Below, piece after piece: positions 12,068 to 21,780 of a stretch of DNA of 64,000 bases; position 1 is the first letter of the stretch, and every line of letters begins with the position of its first letter. The notes under the pieces were generated by a model. The model saw only the letters and a list, made by a program, of their open reading frames with translations, made no database searches and was not told where the DNA came from. The DNA comes from Telmatactis stephensoni (taxonomy: Eukaryota; Cnidaria; Anthozoa; Actiniaria; Isophelliidae): the NCBI GenBank assembly GCA_029948255.1, contig JALIZF010001820.1:62001-126000 (forward strand), written 5' to 3'. The position numbers were made by a program, and so were the translations under genes.

Positions 12068-12343
12068 ACCTATTTCAAAAAAGGTTGTCGTATGAGAGGT
12101 CTCAAGCCTACGCAACTAGACCGAAAAGGAGTATGGGTACTTGCAAAATTTCCCTCTCTTTTTAGCATTGGTCTTGATTTTAGCATCAGCAAATGAATCT
12201 CTTTGATGTACTTCATGACAAGCTCAAGTTGAATTATGGTGTGGATATTTGTGTGGTTTTATAGCTTTAGTAATGTTTACCCATGTTTCCTTTCGGGTGA
12301 GTCGCGTAGGCTTTTGCCGACAATGTTTGTTGAAATTGGTGTA
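12066..12343. mobile_element. GTTGTCG-family MITE, copy 1
   Basis: The left end reads TACCTATTTCAAAAAAGG then TTGTCG. The right end reads CCGACAATGTTTGTTGAAAT then TGGTGTA. Internal AAGCCTACGCAACTAGACCG and AAAGGAGTATGGGTA are shared with the copy at 60702-60985. A third member is at 19508-19793. Confidence 0.65.
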
Positions 12344-12523
12344 TGTGAAATCGTTTTGTTGAATGGTTTAACACATCGCATTCCCAGGTAAGCTGACGAA
12401 GATATTTATAAAAATAGACCTCTATGAGGCCATGTGGTTACTGGCCTCAAATCCAAATATAGATATAGACATTTCAAGGCCTGTCCCTGGTTGGGTGTGG
12501 GGGTAGGGGTTTACTTCCACTAG

Positions 12524-12562
12524 TGCATACATCGGCACACCGACTTTGTCCTAGTGCCCTTG
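12524..12562 (+). pseudogene. CLN3-like: Isolated short exon fitting the CLN3-like gene (luminal-loop exon)
   Basis: The segment lies between an acceptor (TTTACTTCCACTAG) and a strong donor (GTAAGT). It reads, after two bases, HTSAHRLCPSAL and leaves one base. Those phases fit exactly between the exon at 18087-18240 (ends with one spare base) and exons of the 5681 type (need two bases), giving ...M-HTSAHRLCPSAL-G-TIWIF, comparable to the cysteine-containing loop before the second membrane segment of CLN3. A decayed relative with the same donor lies at 16366-16390. No neighbouring exon of the same copy is seen, so it is treated as a fragment. The assignment rests on phase and position, since the exon is very short. 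Confidence 0.4.
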
Positions 12563-12948
12563 GTAAGTTTACTTAAATTTCTACAGAAGCAAAATGAAAA
12601 ACTGAAGTACTATATAAAATGTAACAGAACCATTGAGGAATATAAATCATGTTCAACCTGCCTTCGCATCTTTAACTAGTAAATGTACATTGTAAACACG
12701 GCTGGAAAACAAGTTCTGTTGAGAAATTGCCTCAACCAAATCAACAATAAACCACACTTCAAGATAATCTTGAATTTTACGAGTTCAAAAACAAGACGAC
12801 GTTTGGCATTTTTAGTATTACAATGTCAATGATGACGCATAGCCAAGTAGAATTCTTATCATAGTAAAAGTATATTTTTAGTCTTTCCAAAGTCTCATAA
12901 GAATCAATTAAAGCTGTGCCTGATTACACCAAATAAAGAAAATTCTAT

Positions 12949-13659
12949 TAGACAAGGCGCAAAATTGAAAAAGTCGATCGCAAAAAGTGCAGAAGGCATT
13001 TTGGGGTAGAGGCTGGTAACATAACTATTCTAAACTAATTTTTCATGCTGAATCCGAATATGGCTGTTACCAAGACGTATTCTGCAATCTTATACGTGTA
13101 AATGACGTATTTTGTGAATTGCTACAGTCATTTCATACTAACGGCTTTTTCATGTAATTCCAAAAGTTCCCAAACTTAAAAACAATTACCATGGCTGGAA
13201 AGAGCATATCAAAATCAGTAAAACTGTGAAGTTTGAAGGATATCAGTCGAAACATCAAGGAGATACGAATTTTCAAAAAACGAAATTTTGTATGAAAACA
13301 CTTACAGTTATGCAAGAGATACCAACAAAGCTCGATTTTTGAAAATTCGTATCTCCTTGATTTTTCATCTGATATCCTTCAAACTTCACAATTTCACTGA
13401 TTTTGATGTGCTCTTTCCAGCTATGGTAATTGTTTTTAAGGTTGGGAACTTTTGGAATTACATGAAAAAGGCGTTAGTATGAAATGACTGTAGCAATTCA
13501 CAAAACACGTCTTACACGTATAAGATTGCAGAATACGTCTTGGTAACAGTCATATTCGCATTCAGCATGAAAAATCGGTTTAGAATAGTTATGTTACCAG
13601 CCTCTACCCCAAAATGCTAGCCTTCAGGTATCTGATTTCTCGAAAATGCGCCTTGTCTA
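12949..13659. mobile_element. 711-bp foldback element, arms about 330 bp
   Basis: The left arm (TAGACAAGGCGC, ...GAGGCTGGTAACATAACTAT, ...CTGTGAAGTTTGAAGGATAT) is inverted in the right arm (ATATCCTTCAAACTTCACA, ...ATAGTTATGTTACCAGCCTC, ...GCGCCTTGTCTA). The ends begin and finish with TA. A related palindrome is at 31085-31437. ORFs at 13133-13315 and 13288-13482 are mirror-image shadows of the two arms. Confidence 0.8.
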
Positions 13660-14541
13660 TATATAGTTACAGACTTTACATTCGTATTTTACGTGAAAGT
13701 ACTTTTATACTAGCCGTTTCTAATAGAAAGTGAAGTGCTGCGAGCTGTCTTTGCAAATTAATACGACTAGTATATGTTATTATGTCTGGAGTTTGGTAAT
13801 TTTTGATCTGAAGATGTGAGGAACGTACACTGTGAGATATAATCGCTGTATATATTCCTTCATAGCATTACTTAGGCCTAGGTCAAACATCTAATCTCAC
13901 ATGTGCAAAATTCAATGCAAATGAGATGCTAATGAGCAGAAACAGAAGATTGTAGTTGTACTTGATATATATTTGCAACCGCGCCCCTCCCCCCCCCCCC
14001 CCCCCTACACACAAAAAAAAACAACAAAACACAACAACAAGAAATACATTTCTTTAACGAGTAAATTTATTTAATAGAGGAAGTACAAAGATCTAAACCA
14101 TAAATGCAATAAAATATAACGACAACAGGAAATAATATGCTTGTACATTTTAAGCTTAAACGAAAAAGCCTAAATAATAAGAAACAGTAGCAACTAAAAT
14201 CATACATGCGTAGCACTATTTGTCAATTATATTTAAAGGTAATAGTAATTTAACATTCGGTTTATTTGCCTCAATGGGCGATTGCTTTGGTTGGTTTGCC
14301 TCGATACTCTCTGACAATGAACGATTGTTTTGATTTGTTTTGTTTGCCTCGATGGACCATTGATTCGGTTTGTTTGCCACAATGGGCAGTGGTTTTGGTC
14401 GGTTTGGCTGAATGGCATGAACGATAAGTCGATTGGTTTAGATCAGTTCTCATCGTGCTCCAATGGACTCGATCTGGCAATTAGTTAAGGGACAGCGTCT
14501 CTGTAGATGGTATAGTTTGCTCTTGAGAGATTGTTTGATCT
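13660..14541. repeat. Non-coding interval: poly-C tract and degenerate repeat
   Basis: A run of about 17 C lies near 13988. At 14250-14440 a degenerate repeat with units like TTTGCCTCGATGGACCATTG and TTTGCCACAATGGGCAGTGG recurs at 30-60 bp spacing. The ORFs across it are repeat translations. Confidence 0.5.
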
Positions 14542-14550
14542 TACCTCAAA

Positions 14551-15768
14551 CGAAGTGTCTCCGTGTCCGGCAGCCGGACAAGGTTTTCGAAAAAACTCCG
14601 TGTCCGGCAGTCGAAATATTTTTAAAATTTATGACCAATCCGTGATTCTAATGAGTTAAAACCTTGCTATCTTTGTTGAGATTGCTAAAAGCTTTAAAAA
14701 TACTGATATGATGTTCTTTTGGAATTATTTATCTGCGCTCGGCTATCTATACCAAGACGTCGACACTTAGAAAATTTTCGAGTGTAACTTGACTGCCGGA
14801 CAAGAAATTCAAAATACTCCGTATCCGGCAGTCGATTTTTTTGCCGAAAACTACTTGAATTTAGTCCAATTGAACTTCATTCTCTTTGGTTGGATGCAAA
14901 AACACTTTTAAGGAACTAGTGCAGCAATTATTTGATTGAATACAGAATAGCGACTTGTAAGAGCCAGACTGCCGGACAAAGAAAACCAAAATACTCCGTG
15001 TCCGGCAGTCGATCTTTTTTCTTCAAAAACTCTTATAGTTCTACACCTGTAGTACGCAAAAGTATCATAACATCTTAAAAAAGATTTCGGGCTGAATTTG
15101 CGGCATTCATGCAAATTCTGGAAGAAAAAATCGACTGCCGGTCACGGAGTATTTTGGTTTTCTTGTCCGGCAGTCTTAATTTGAGTAATATTCAAATAAC
15201 TGCCAAATAAATACATTGACAGCGAGTGAGAAGTATTTTAACATCTAAAGAAATAAATAAATGGACTAAATTTATGAGATTGTTCGAGTTTTTGAAGAAA
15301 AAAGATCGACTGCCGGACACGGAGTATTTTGGTTTTCTAATGTCCGGCAGTCTGGCTCTTACAAGTCGCTATTCTGTATTCAATCAAATAATTGCTGCAC
15401 TAGTTCCTTAAAAGTGTTTTTGCATCCAACCAAAGAGAATGAAGTTCAATTGGACTAAATTCAAGTAGTTTTCGGCAAAAAAATCGACTGCCGGACACGG
15501 AGTATTTTGAATTTCTTGTCCGGCAGTCAAGTTACACTCGAAAATTTTCTAAGTGTCGACGTCTTGGTATAGAGAGCCGAGCGCAGATAAATAATTCCAA
15601 AAGAACATCATATCAGTATTTTTAAAGCTTTTAGCAATCTCAACAAAGATAGCAAGGTTTTAACTCATTAGAATCACGGATTGGTCATAAATTTTAAAAA
15701 TATTTCGACTGCCGGACACGGAGTTTTTTCGAAAACCTTGTCCGGCTGCCGGACACGGAGACACTTCG
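14551..15768. mobile_element. 1218-bp composite foldback with 9-bp target duplication (Mutator-like?)
   Basis: Arms of about 480 bp (14551-15035 and 15290-15768) are near-perfect inverted copies. The same 9 bases TACCTCAAA stand outside both ends (14542-14550 and 15769-15777). A 9-bp duplication with very long inverted ends fits Mutator-like elements. Seven small hairpins, each opening GACTGCCGGACA and closing TGTCCGGCAGTC with small variants, lie at 14561-14612, 14791-14833, 14967-15010, 15133-15175, 15308-15352, 15486-15528 and 15707-15760. The fourth is at the centre. The two 120-bp stretches beside the central one are not inverted copies of each other. No transposase. Confidence 0.85.
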
Positions 15769-15777
15769 TACCTCAAA

Positions 15778-16365
15778 AGCCAGCTAGAACTGAGTTCTGG
15801 AACTTCTTTCTTGCAATGAGTACGAGAATGTAAGCCCATGTGCTCGGTAAGTCAGTGAAACACACATCATTTGCACTGCACCTACTACCGCCATTTTGAA
15901 TTGGAGCCGGCCGAGATGGCTCATGGGAACGAAATCATCTATCGCTAGTTAGTTAGTTGACTGAATCTTGACTGAAGGAGTCCCCATTATAAAATGCCCA
16001 GACCTCCAACGGCCATTGAGTAAACGGGAATCCCGTCGAGATTAGTGTTGCTGCTTCGCTCGCTTCGCTCGCTCGCAGCAATTATTCACGGTTCTGAAAC
16101 GGTCTGAAATGTTGGTGTCCCGTGGAGCAATACGCTACAGTTTGAGTTATGTGACATAACAACTCTTGCCGAATAAAACATCTTGTGCATCAAATTATTT
16201 CGCTTTCGGCTCAAAATTTATCTCCAAACACAGTTTTCTAAACCATATTTTTGAATAAAATCGATTGGACGAGAAATAAAATTTTAATTCAAATTTTTGG
16301 CACCTATGCTGTGACGTGCAAACAAAGATTTGTCTATTACAAATCGAAAACCTTCGAACCTTTAG
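15778..16365. other. Non-coding interval
   Basis: No repeat border, exon or RNA gene recognised. A GCTTCGCTCGCTTCGCTCGC run near 16050 is simple sequence. Confidence 0.4.
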
Positions 16366-16870
16366 ACACGACTTTGTCCTACTGCCCTTGGTAAGTTCAT
16401 TTAAATTTTTACATAACCAAAATGAAAACCAGACTTTAAGAAGAACTTTTAGGCTGTGTTTACACTGGTCATCATCTTCAACGTTTCAGAATGTGAGAAA
16501 GCCTCAACTGATGTTCTGTCGACAGCAGGAACCTCGGTGAGGATGGATGTAATGGTGCGCCCGGTGCGCACATAAAAAATGTTCCCGCGAAAATGCGCAC
16601 GGTGTTGTGTCTATGCTACAACTTTTAGCGCAACATTGTTGCGGCAACACGTAAACGTTGCAAATTTTTGAAAGCCTCAAAAACTCAACATTGTTGCCAT
16701 GTTACACGGCTAGCTTTTGACATGCATTTTTTCTGTATTTGTAGGTACGATTTGGATCTTTCTCCAGATACCACTCACAATTCTTCCAATCTTGACTTCA
16801 TACATTTTCGACCGTGTACCATCACTTGCGTTTATCCATACCTGTTTTTTAATTTGTCAATCCCAGTTTT
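16366..16870 (+). pseudogene. CLN3-like: Decayed CLN3-like fragment (two exon relics)
   Basis: Relic 1 (to 16390) shares ACTTTGTCCTACTGCCCTTG plus GTAAGTT with the exon at 12524-12562, but its upstream phase no longer fits. Relic 2 starts at 16745 after TTTTCTGTATTTGTAG with the same beginning as the exon at 5681 (TIWIFLQIPLTILPI, then DRVPSLAFI). It diverges after about 100 bases and soon meets TGA. The rest of the gene is absent. The sequence between the relics (16430-16744) is nearly the same as 18735-18990, so this copy and the last copy share an ancestral intron. Confidence 0.7.
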
Positions 16871-17898
16871 GACGATTTGTAAAAGTTGGACATAACAATC
16901 TCTTGAAAAATTTTAAGAGTTCCACTAGGGCCTGCTTTTCACTGCGACACATGCACAAGGATCAAAAAGTGTCTTTTCTTGTGCTTGCGCTCCTGTTTGC
17001 GCAAAGGAGCGTTATTTCGCTTGTGCTTGTGTCTAACTCCTGTTTAATAACTGAACGGTTGTCTTCTCATAAGTTTGTTCACATAAATTTAAATTGTAAA
17101 AAGATAGCTTTCTAAGTGCTTGAGCTCCTAAGAAACAGTCCATTAAGAATTGTATCCATGATCATGTTATACCAAAACAAACATATTAGTGAAAACTATC
17201 ACCAGAAACATTTGGGTCTTGATAGCCCTTCTGTTAGATAGAGCACATCGAGTTATACAAAATTCTGTATTTTTGTGTTAATTGGATCAATATTGAGAGA
17301 ATTACAGCCGTTCAAAAATGCTAGAATTTCCCGAAGAAATGTTGAAATGTCCGGCCGGCAACCATACATTTCTTTGTATTTTTGAATGGCTGTTAGTCGT
17401 GCAATATTGACCCGATTAACACCAAACCTCGGGATTTTCTATAACTCGTTGTGCTCTATCTGACTATGAGTCTTGTTTTGCCATCAAAATCTGAGGGACT
17501 CGTACCCAGTCCTCACAGTATTCTTCATTCTTTGAATCTTAATTTCTTTTTATTTCAGCGATCTTTTATAATTTTCTTTCTTGTTCACGCTAGGCTTTTA
17601 ACAATTTCTAACATACTAACATTAAACTTTGTCTAGATTTTTAAAATAGTGTCACAAAAAGTCCTAAAATTAGTATTTCGAGGTAAATAGGGAACACGCG
17701 CAAGTAAGTAGAGATCTATGTAGGTAAAACAAGTACCTAATTGGTAGATCAAATCATGAATTATTTATGAGTTTGAGAACTTTACTTGCTATTCAATTTT
17801 TCCCCGCTCGAAGAAGTGATACGCAATTTTTCGTTGCAAATTTTATTTATAATGACCGCATTCAGTATATAGGTTAGCAACGTGCTTTTTAAGTGTTC
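16871..17898. other. Non-coding interval
   Basis: Two inverted stretches around 17220-17290 and 17400-17465 (GAGCACATCGAGTTATA / TATAACTCGTTGTGCTC) suggest an old 250-bp palindromic element. Otherwise nothing is recognised. Confidence 0.45.
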
Positions 17899-18017
17899 TA
17901 AGGGCCTGATTATATGAACCGGGCTGACTTCGTTTGTTTTCATTTCCCCCGGGGTCACAAAACAAAAGAAGTCAGTCCGCTTAACCAGGCCCGCCCGGTT
18001 CATATAATCAGGACCTA
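17899..18017. mobile_element. 119-bp MITE
   Basis: Left TAAGGGCCTGATTATATGAA and right TTCATATAATCAGGACCTAA are inverted ends. The arms continue into CCGGGCTGACTTC and its partner. No ORF of note. Confidence 0.7.
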
Positions 18018-18086
18018 ATTGTATTTGCTTTAATGTACTATACTTACAGAAATGCCTTTCTTTATCAGATCTGCATACCAAGACAT

Positions 18087-18240
18087 ATGGAGGAGGACGA
18101 GGAGAAAGAAAACATTGAAAGGCCTGAAAGCTGGTAAACAGTGTTCTCCTTTTCTACGTTTGGTTTCTTGTCATATTTTGAGTACAGTGTGCTTGTTTCC
18201 AGCGCAGAAGATATTCTAACTGGCAATACAGCACCTACAA
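18087..18240 (+). pseudogene. CLN3-like: CLN3-like exon 1 copy with in-frame stop
   Basis: From ATG at 18087 the frame reads an acidic start (MEEDEEKENIERPESW), then TAA at 18135-18137. In the same frame it continues TVFSFSTFGFLSYFEYSVLV, then SSAEDILTGNTAPT, ending with one base before GTAAGT at 18241. Human CLN3 has an acidic N-terminus followed by WKN...[23 protein letters not shown], so the frame after the stop is clearly the first membrane segment, and the stop replaces the residue after the conserved W. Either this is a nonsense-mutated relic, or initiation or splicing avoids the stop. It lies 0.75 kb upstream of the fused last copy and could be its first exon. Confidence 0.6.
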
Positions 18241-18331
18241 GTAAGTACCTAGTATTAACAAAGCAACTCATATGAACAACCATATATAATGTTAGTTTAA
18301 AAATTAGGAAAATACCAAATAAATAAATATT

Positions 18332-18687
18332 AAATGAATGAATGAATGAATGAATGAATGAATGAATGAATGAATGAATGAATGAATGAATGAATGAATG
18401 AATGAATGAATGAATGAATGAATGAATGAATGAATGAATGAATGAATGAATGAATGAATGAATGAATGAATGAATGAATGAATGAATGAATGAATGAATG
18501 AATGAATGAATGAATGAATGAATGAATGAATGAATGAATGAATGAATGAATGAATGAATGAATGAATGAATGAATGAATGAATGAATGAATGAATGAATG
18601 AATGAATGAATGAATGAATGAATGAATGAATGAATGAATGAATGAATGAATGAATGAATGAATGAATGAATGAATGAATGAATGAAT
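18332..18687. repeat. (GAAT)n microsatellite, about 355 bp
   Basis: About 89 uninterrupted copies of TGAA/GAAT. Open frames on the minus strand read Ser-Phe-Ile-His repeats and are artefacts. It lies where the short CLN3-like exon would be expected between 18240 and 18997. Confidence 0.98.
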
Positions 18688-18734
18688 AGACGGGTTTTCA
18701 CCACAACGCAAGTATAAGCGCAAATACAAGGATA

Positions 18735-18990
18735 AAAACCAGACTTTAAGAAGAACTTTAGGCCGTGTTTACACTGGTCATCATCTTCAAAGTTTCAGAA
18801 TGTGAGAAAGCCTCAACTGATGTTCTGTCGAGAGCAGGAACCTCGGTGAGGATGGATGTAATGGAGCGCACATAAAAAGTGTTCCTGCGAAAATGTGCAC
18901 GGTGTTGTGTCAGGTTGCAAATTTTTGAAAGCCTCATAAACATTGTTGCCATGTTACACGGATAGCTTTTGACATTCATTTTTCCTGTTT
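18735..18990 (+). repeat. Duplicated intron segment of the CLN3-like copies
   Basis: It matches 16423-16740 with small deletions (shared strings such as GTGTTTACACTGGTCATCAT and GAGAAAGCCTCAACTGATGT). This shows that the copies ending at 16870 and 19337 derive from one duplication. Confidence 0.75.
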
Positions 18991-18996
18991 TTGTAG

Positions 18997-19337
18997 GTAC
19001 GATTTGGATCTTTCTCCAGATACCACTGATAATAATATGTCATGTGATCGTGTCCGCTCTCGCTTCCCTTTATAGATTTTTACCTAATGTGTGGTATGTT
19101 TTAGTCTTAGTATTTTCTTTAGGGATATTTACTGAAACAACTTATGCTAATGTATGCTTAATATTAGGGGGACAAGAAGATCCCAGTAAAAGGGAGTTTG
19201 CTATGGGGTTGGCTGTTTTTGCAGTGGAATTTGGTGCGTTGATGGGGACTATTATAGCGGCACCAGTTGAAAAACTACTGCAAGACCATTTTCTATCGTT
19301 TACCAATCAAACAATGACCTGTTTGACAAGAGCTTGA
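18997..19337 (+). pseudogene. CLN3-like: CLN3-like copy with internal deletion fusing two exons in frame
   Basis: After the acceptor TTTTTGTAG the exon starts TIWIFLQIPL exactly like the exon at 5681. After 35 bases it jumps to the sequence of the final exon (IIICHVIVSALASLYRF, corresponding to 6780 onward) and runs open to the same TGA. It keeps the REFAMGLAVFAVEFGALMG motif. The breakpoint CCACT|GATAATAA keeps the reading frame and removes about 200 residues of the family. The downstream AATAAA is intact. The product would be a 4-5 segment membrane protein if expressed. More likely it is a truncated duplicate. Confidence 0.75.
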
Positions 19338-19361
19338 TAATGAAAATGTAAGAGTTATATT

Positions 19362-19367
19362 AATAAA
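19362..19367 (+). terminator. AATAAA polyadenylation signal
   Basis: It lies 25 bases after the stop of the fused CLN3-like copy. It is a plausible polyadenylation signal but may be chance in AT-rich DNA. Confidence 0.4.
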
Positions 19368-19439
19368 TATTAATAATACTGTTTTAAGTTTTAAGTGTCC
19401 ATGTCTTCTAGCGCTTGCGCACTTATTGAGGGACACTAT

Positions 19440-19505
19440 GCTTTCACACTCACTAGTCTGCATAAATATTTTTCATACATTGCTCAACTCACGTATTGAT
19501 TTTTA
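19440..19505 (-). mobile_element. Fragment of the SINE family at 41308-41612
   Basis: It shares AATATTTTTCATACATYGCTCAACTCAC and neighbouring bases with 41395-41445. Only this inner part is present; the tRNA-like head is missing. Confidence 0.5.
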
Positions 19506-19507
19506 TA

Positions 19508-19793
19508 TACACTTATTTGAAAAAACGTTGTCGTGTTTCAGAGCAACAAGCGTCAAGCCAAGACCGAAATGAATGCTGGTTTTTGTTTGTAATGTATTCA
19601 AATCAGACTCGTTTCTATTGAACTAATTACGAAATGTGGGTATTTTCAAGTCTTTGTTATATACTGCACTCCATTCCTTTGATAAGTGTTTTTGAATCAT
19701 TATCGATTATTAGCAGTACAAAACCAGCATTCATTTCGGGCTTGCCTTGACGCTTGTTGCCTTAAACCGTGAACGTTTTTTAAAATAAGTGTA
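19508..19793. mobile_element. GTTGTCG-family MITE, copy 2
   Basis: Ends TACACTTATTTGAAAAAACG and CGTTTTTTAAAATAAGTGTA are inverted. Inner arms CAAGCGTCAAGCCAAGACCG and its partner CGGGCTTGCCTTGACGCTTG follow. TA lies at both borders. The ends are the same family as 12066-12343 and 60702-60985; the middle is different. Confidence 0.75.
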
Positions 19794-19992
19794 CTATATT
19801 AGTGGGAGATGACTCGGAAAGGAAAAACAGATCCCCCATATAGGGTTTGAACTCGTTACTAGCCTTGAATACCGATCAGATGCCCTAATCAAAAAATTGA
19901 GTAATTATGGAAGACGTTTGCTGTTAGTTTTGGAGATTTTTGCCCAAAACGATCGACCGCGCGACATGACGTCAGCAAAATAAAAATTCTGC

Positions 19993-21750
19993 AAGCTCCA
20001 AGGAGGATTGGCAGATCTTCCCATAATGCTTTGCGCACAACTTATATTATCACTTTTTGCTGATCACGTGATCAGTCATTTGGCGATGGATTTCTTAGAG
20101 ATAGGAGCTCGTAAGTCGAAAGCATTTATGGACAAAACCACAATAATTCTGCATTGCCTTGATTATGGACAGACGCAAAAGGTTGTTATCGAAAGTTGTC
20201 TATGTTTAGAGGTAAATACCGTCATTGGTCACAAGTTTTCCTGAGAAAACAGCCGAAACTGGAGGTTTTTTGTGTTCCCTTTTACAGACCTTTACATCAA
20301 AACTAGTCAGCGAGAGCCATAGAAAACTATATTCTATGGCTTTTATCAAGAACGATCAAATTGTGTTGTTTTTATGATCAAAACTAATAATATTCTCAAA
20401 ACTTGGACAAAAGTGTTCGTACTTTTGACTAATCAGTGTGACTCAAGAAGCGGCGTTTTTGACAATAGTTTGACAACTTTCATCGAAGGAATCTGGCAGA
20501 AACTATGCTGAGCAAAGAGTTTTCTGTTTTTATAATGGAACTATGACTCGAAAAAAGACGAAACGGTAAAATATAAGACCATATAACTTACAGTTCTTCA
20601 AGATTTGCAAGTCTTTACGTGCTCTTCGATGAATCAGGCAGCGTTCAACATGGTGAATTGAAAGCCGTGTTTTTGGCTGAAGCTGAAGTTTGAAAGAGGC
20701 TTACAGAATGAGGATTTTGCTGGTAAACGAGAAGCTGTCGATTTGAATTATCTATTGGCTGTTTACCAATAGCTTGTGTTAAAACATCTCTTCACTGGCG
20801 TAGTTGGATTTTTACGAATAATGTACAAGTTGTCTCGTGGCGACGGTCAAGTTTGGAAATCTTCTTCTGTACATTGTACATGTCTTTGTACGTAAGTAAG
20901 AAAAAAAAACTTTGTTTAATTTAACTGACTGGCTTCGTTTGAAAATTAATGCTCAACCAAGTCGTTTTCTTTGAATATTTACACTTTTTTGCTTGTGAAA
21001 CTCAGTTTGTATTGTTTGTAAATTAAACTAAAATTGGAAAGATGGAAAGTCTTTTTTTATATCTTTAAGTTTTGGTTTCCTTACTAAAGTAAAATTTGTA
21101 GCCACACAAACTCATTCGTCAGAAAACCATGTCTTTATCGGTGAAAGCCATTTAGTTATCAACTCCATAACTCGAAGATAGCTTTAATTCCTTAGCCGAG
21201 GTTTTGCCCTTCCCATCAACCACACGTCATATTGGCTTTCTTGTTCATAGTTCTTCATGATCAACCGTAAAAGGGCAATGTTCATGTCTTTTGTTCATCA
21301 CAAAAACATGGAGCCCTTTGGAGCCCTTTGGAGCCCTTTCTAAAAATTAACATCCAAATTTCTTCTTCTATCAGTTAATAAGGGTATTTTTCCTATATGT
21401 TCAATTTTTCAAGCTGATTTTTACTTATTTTGTTGGGTTGTTTGTCACTGTCCCGGCATTTTCTACAAACGGTGAAAAAACCGATAATTCAAAGCGACGA
21501 AAAAAATCAACAAAAACAGATCACGATGTTTTAAAGTTTTCTGAAATGGAAAACACATGTTAGAGAAGGTTTTCTTGCATTTCTCTTGTCTATTTTTCGC
21601 CAAAAAAAACGATAAAAAAACAACTTCAAAAACCAAATCTCAACCACAGAATCAGCTGTACCAATTTATTCACTTCCGGTCACTACGGTCATTTGTGCGC
21701 AAAGTTTCATCGGGAAGCTCTGCCAATCCTCCTTGGCAAGCTCCAGTGTT
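19993..21750. mobile_element. 1.75-kb DNA element with about 45-bp inverted ends
   Basis: The left end CCAAGGAGGATTGGCAGATC...CTTTGCGCACA is inverted at 21693-21745 (TGTGCGCAAAG...GCTCTGCCAATCCTCCTTGG). The interior has no long ORF; those at 20008-20244 and 21557-21862 are not recognisable. A non-autonomous derivative is inferred. Target duplication not resolved. Confidence 0.6.
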
Positions 21751-21780
21751 GCGCACGCGCGCTATTGTGAACTACCTTAA

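Noticed and set aside
14908..15411. Two ORFs ending in the same residues (ALTSRYSVFNQIIAALVP)
   Set aside because: They are the two inverted arms of the foldback element read on opposite strands.
18304..18729. Long ORFs of repeated Ser-Phe-Ile-His on the minus strand
   Set aside because: They are translations of the GAAT microsatellite in all frames and have no start, splice or family support.
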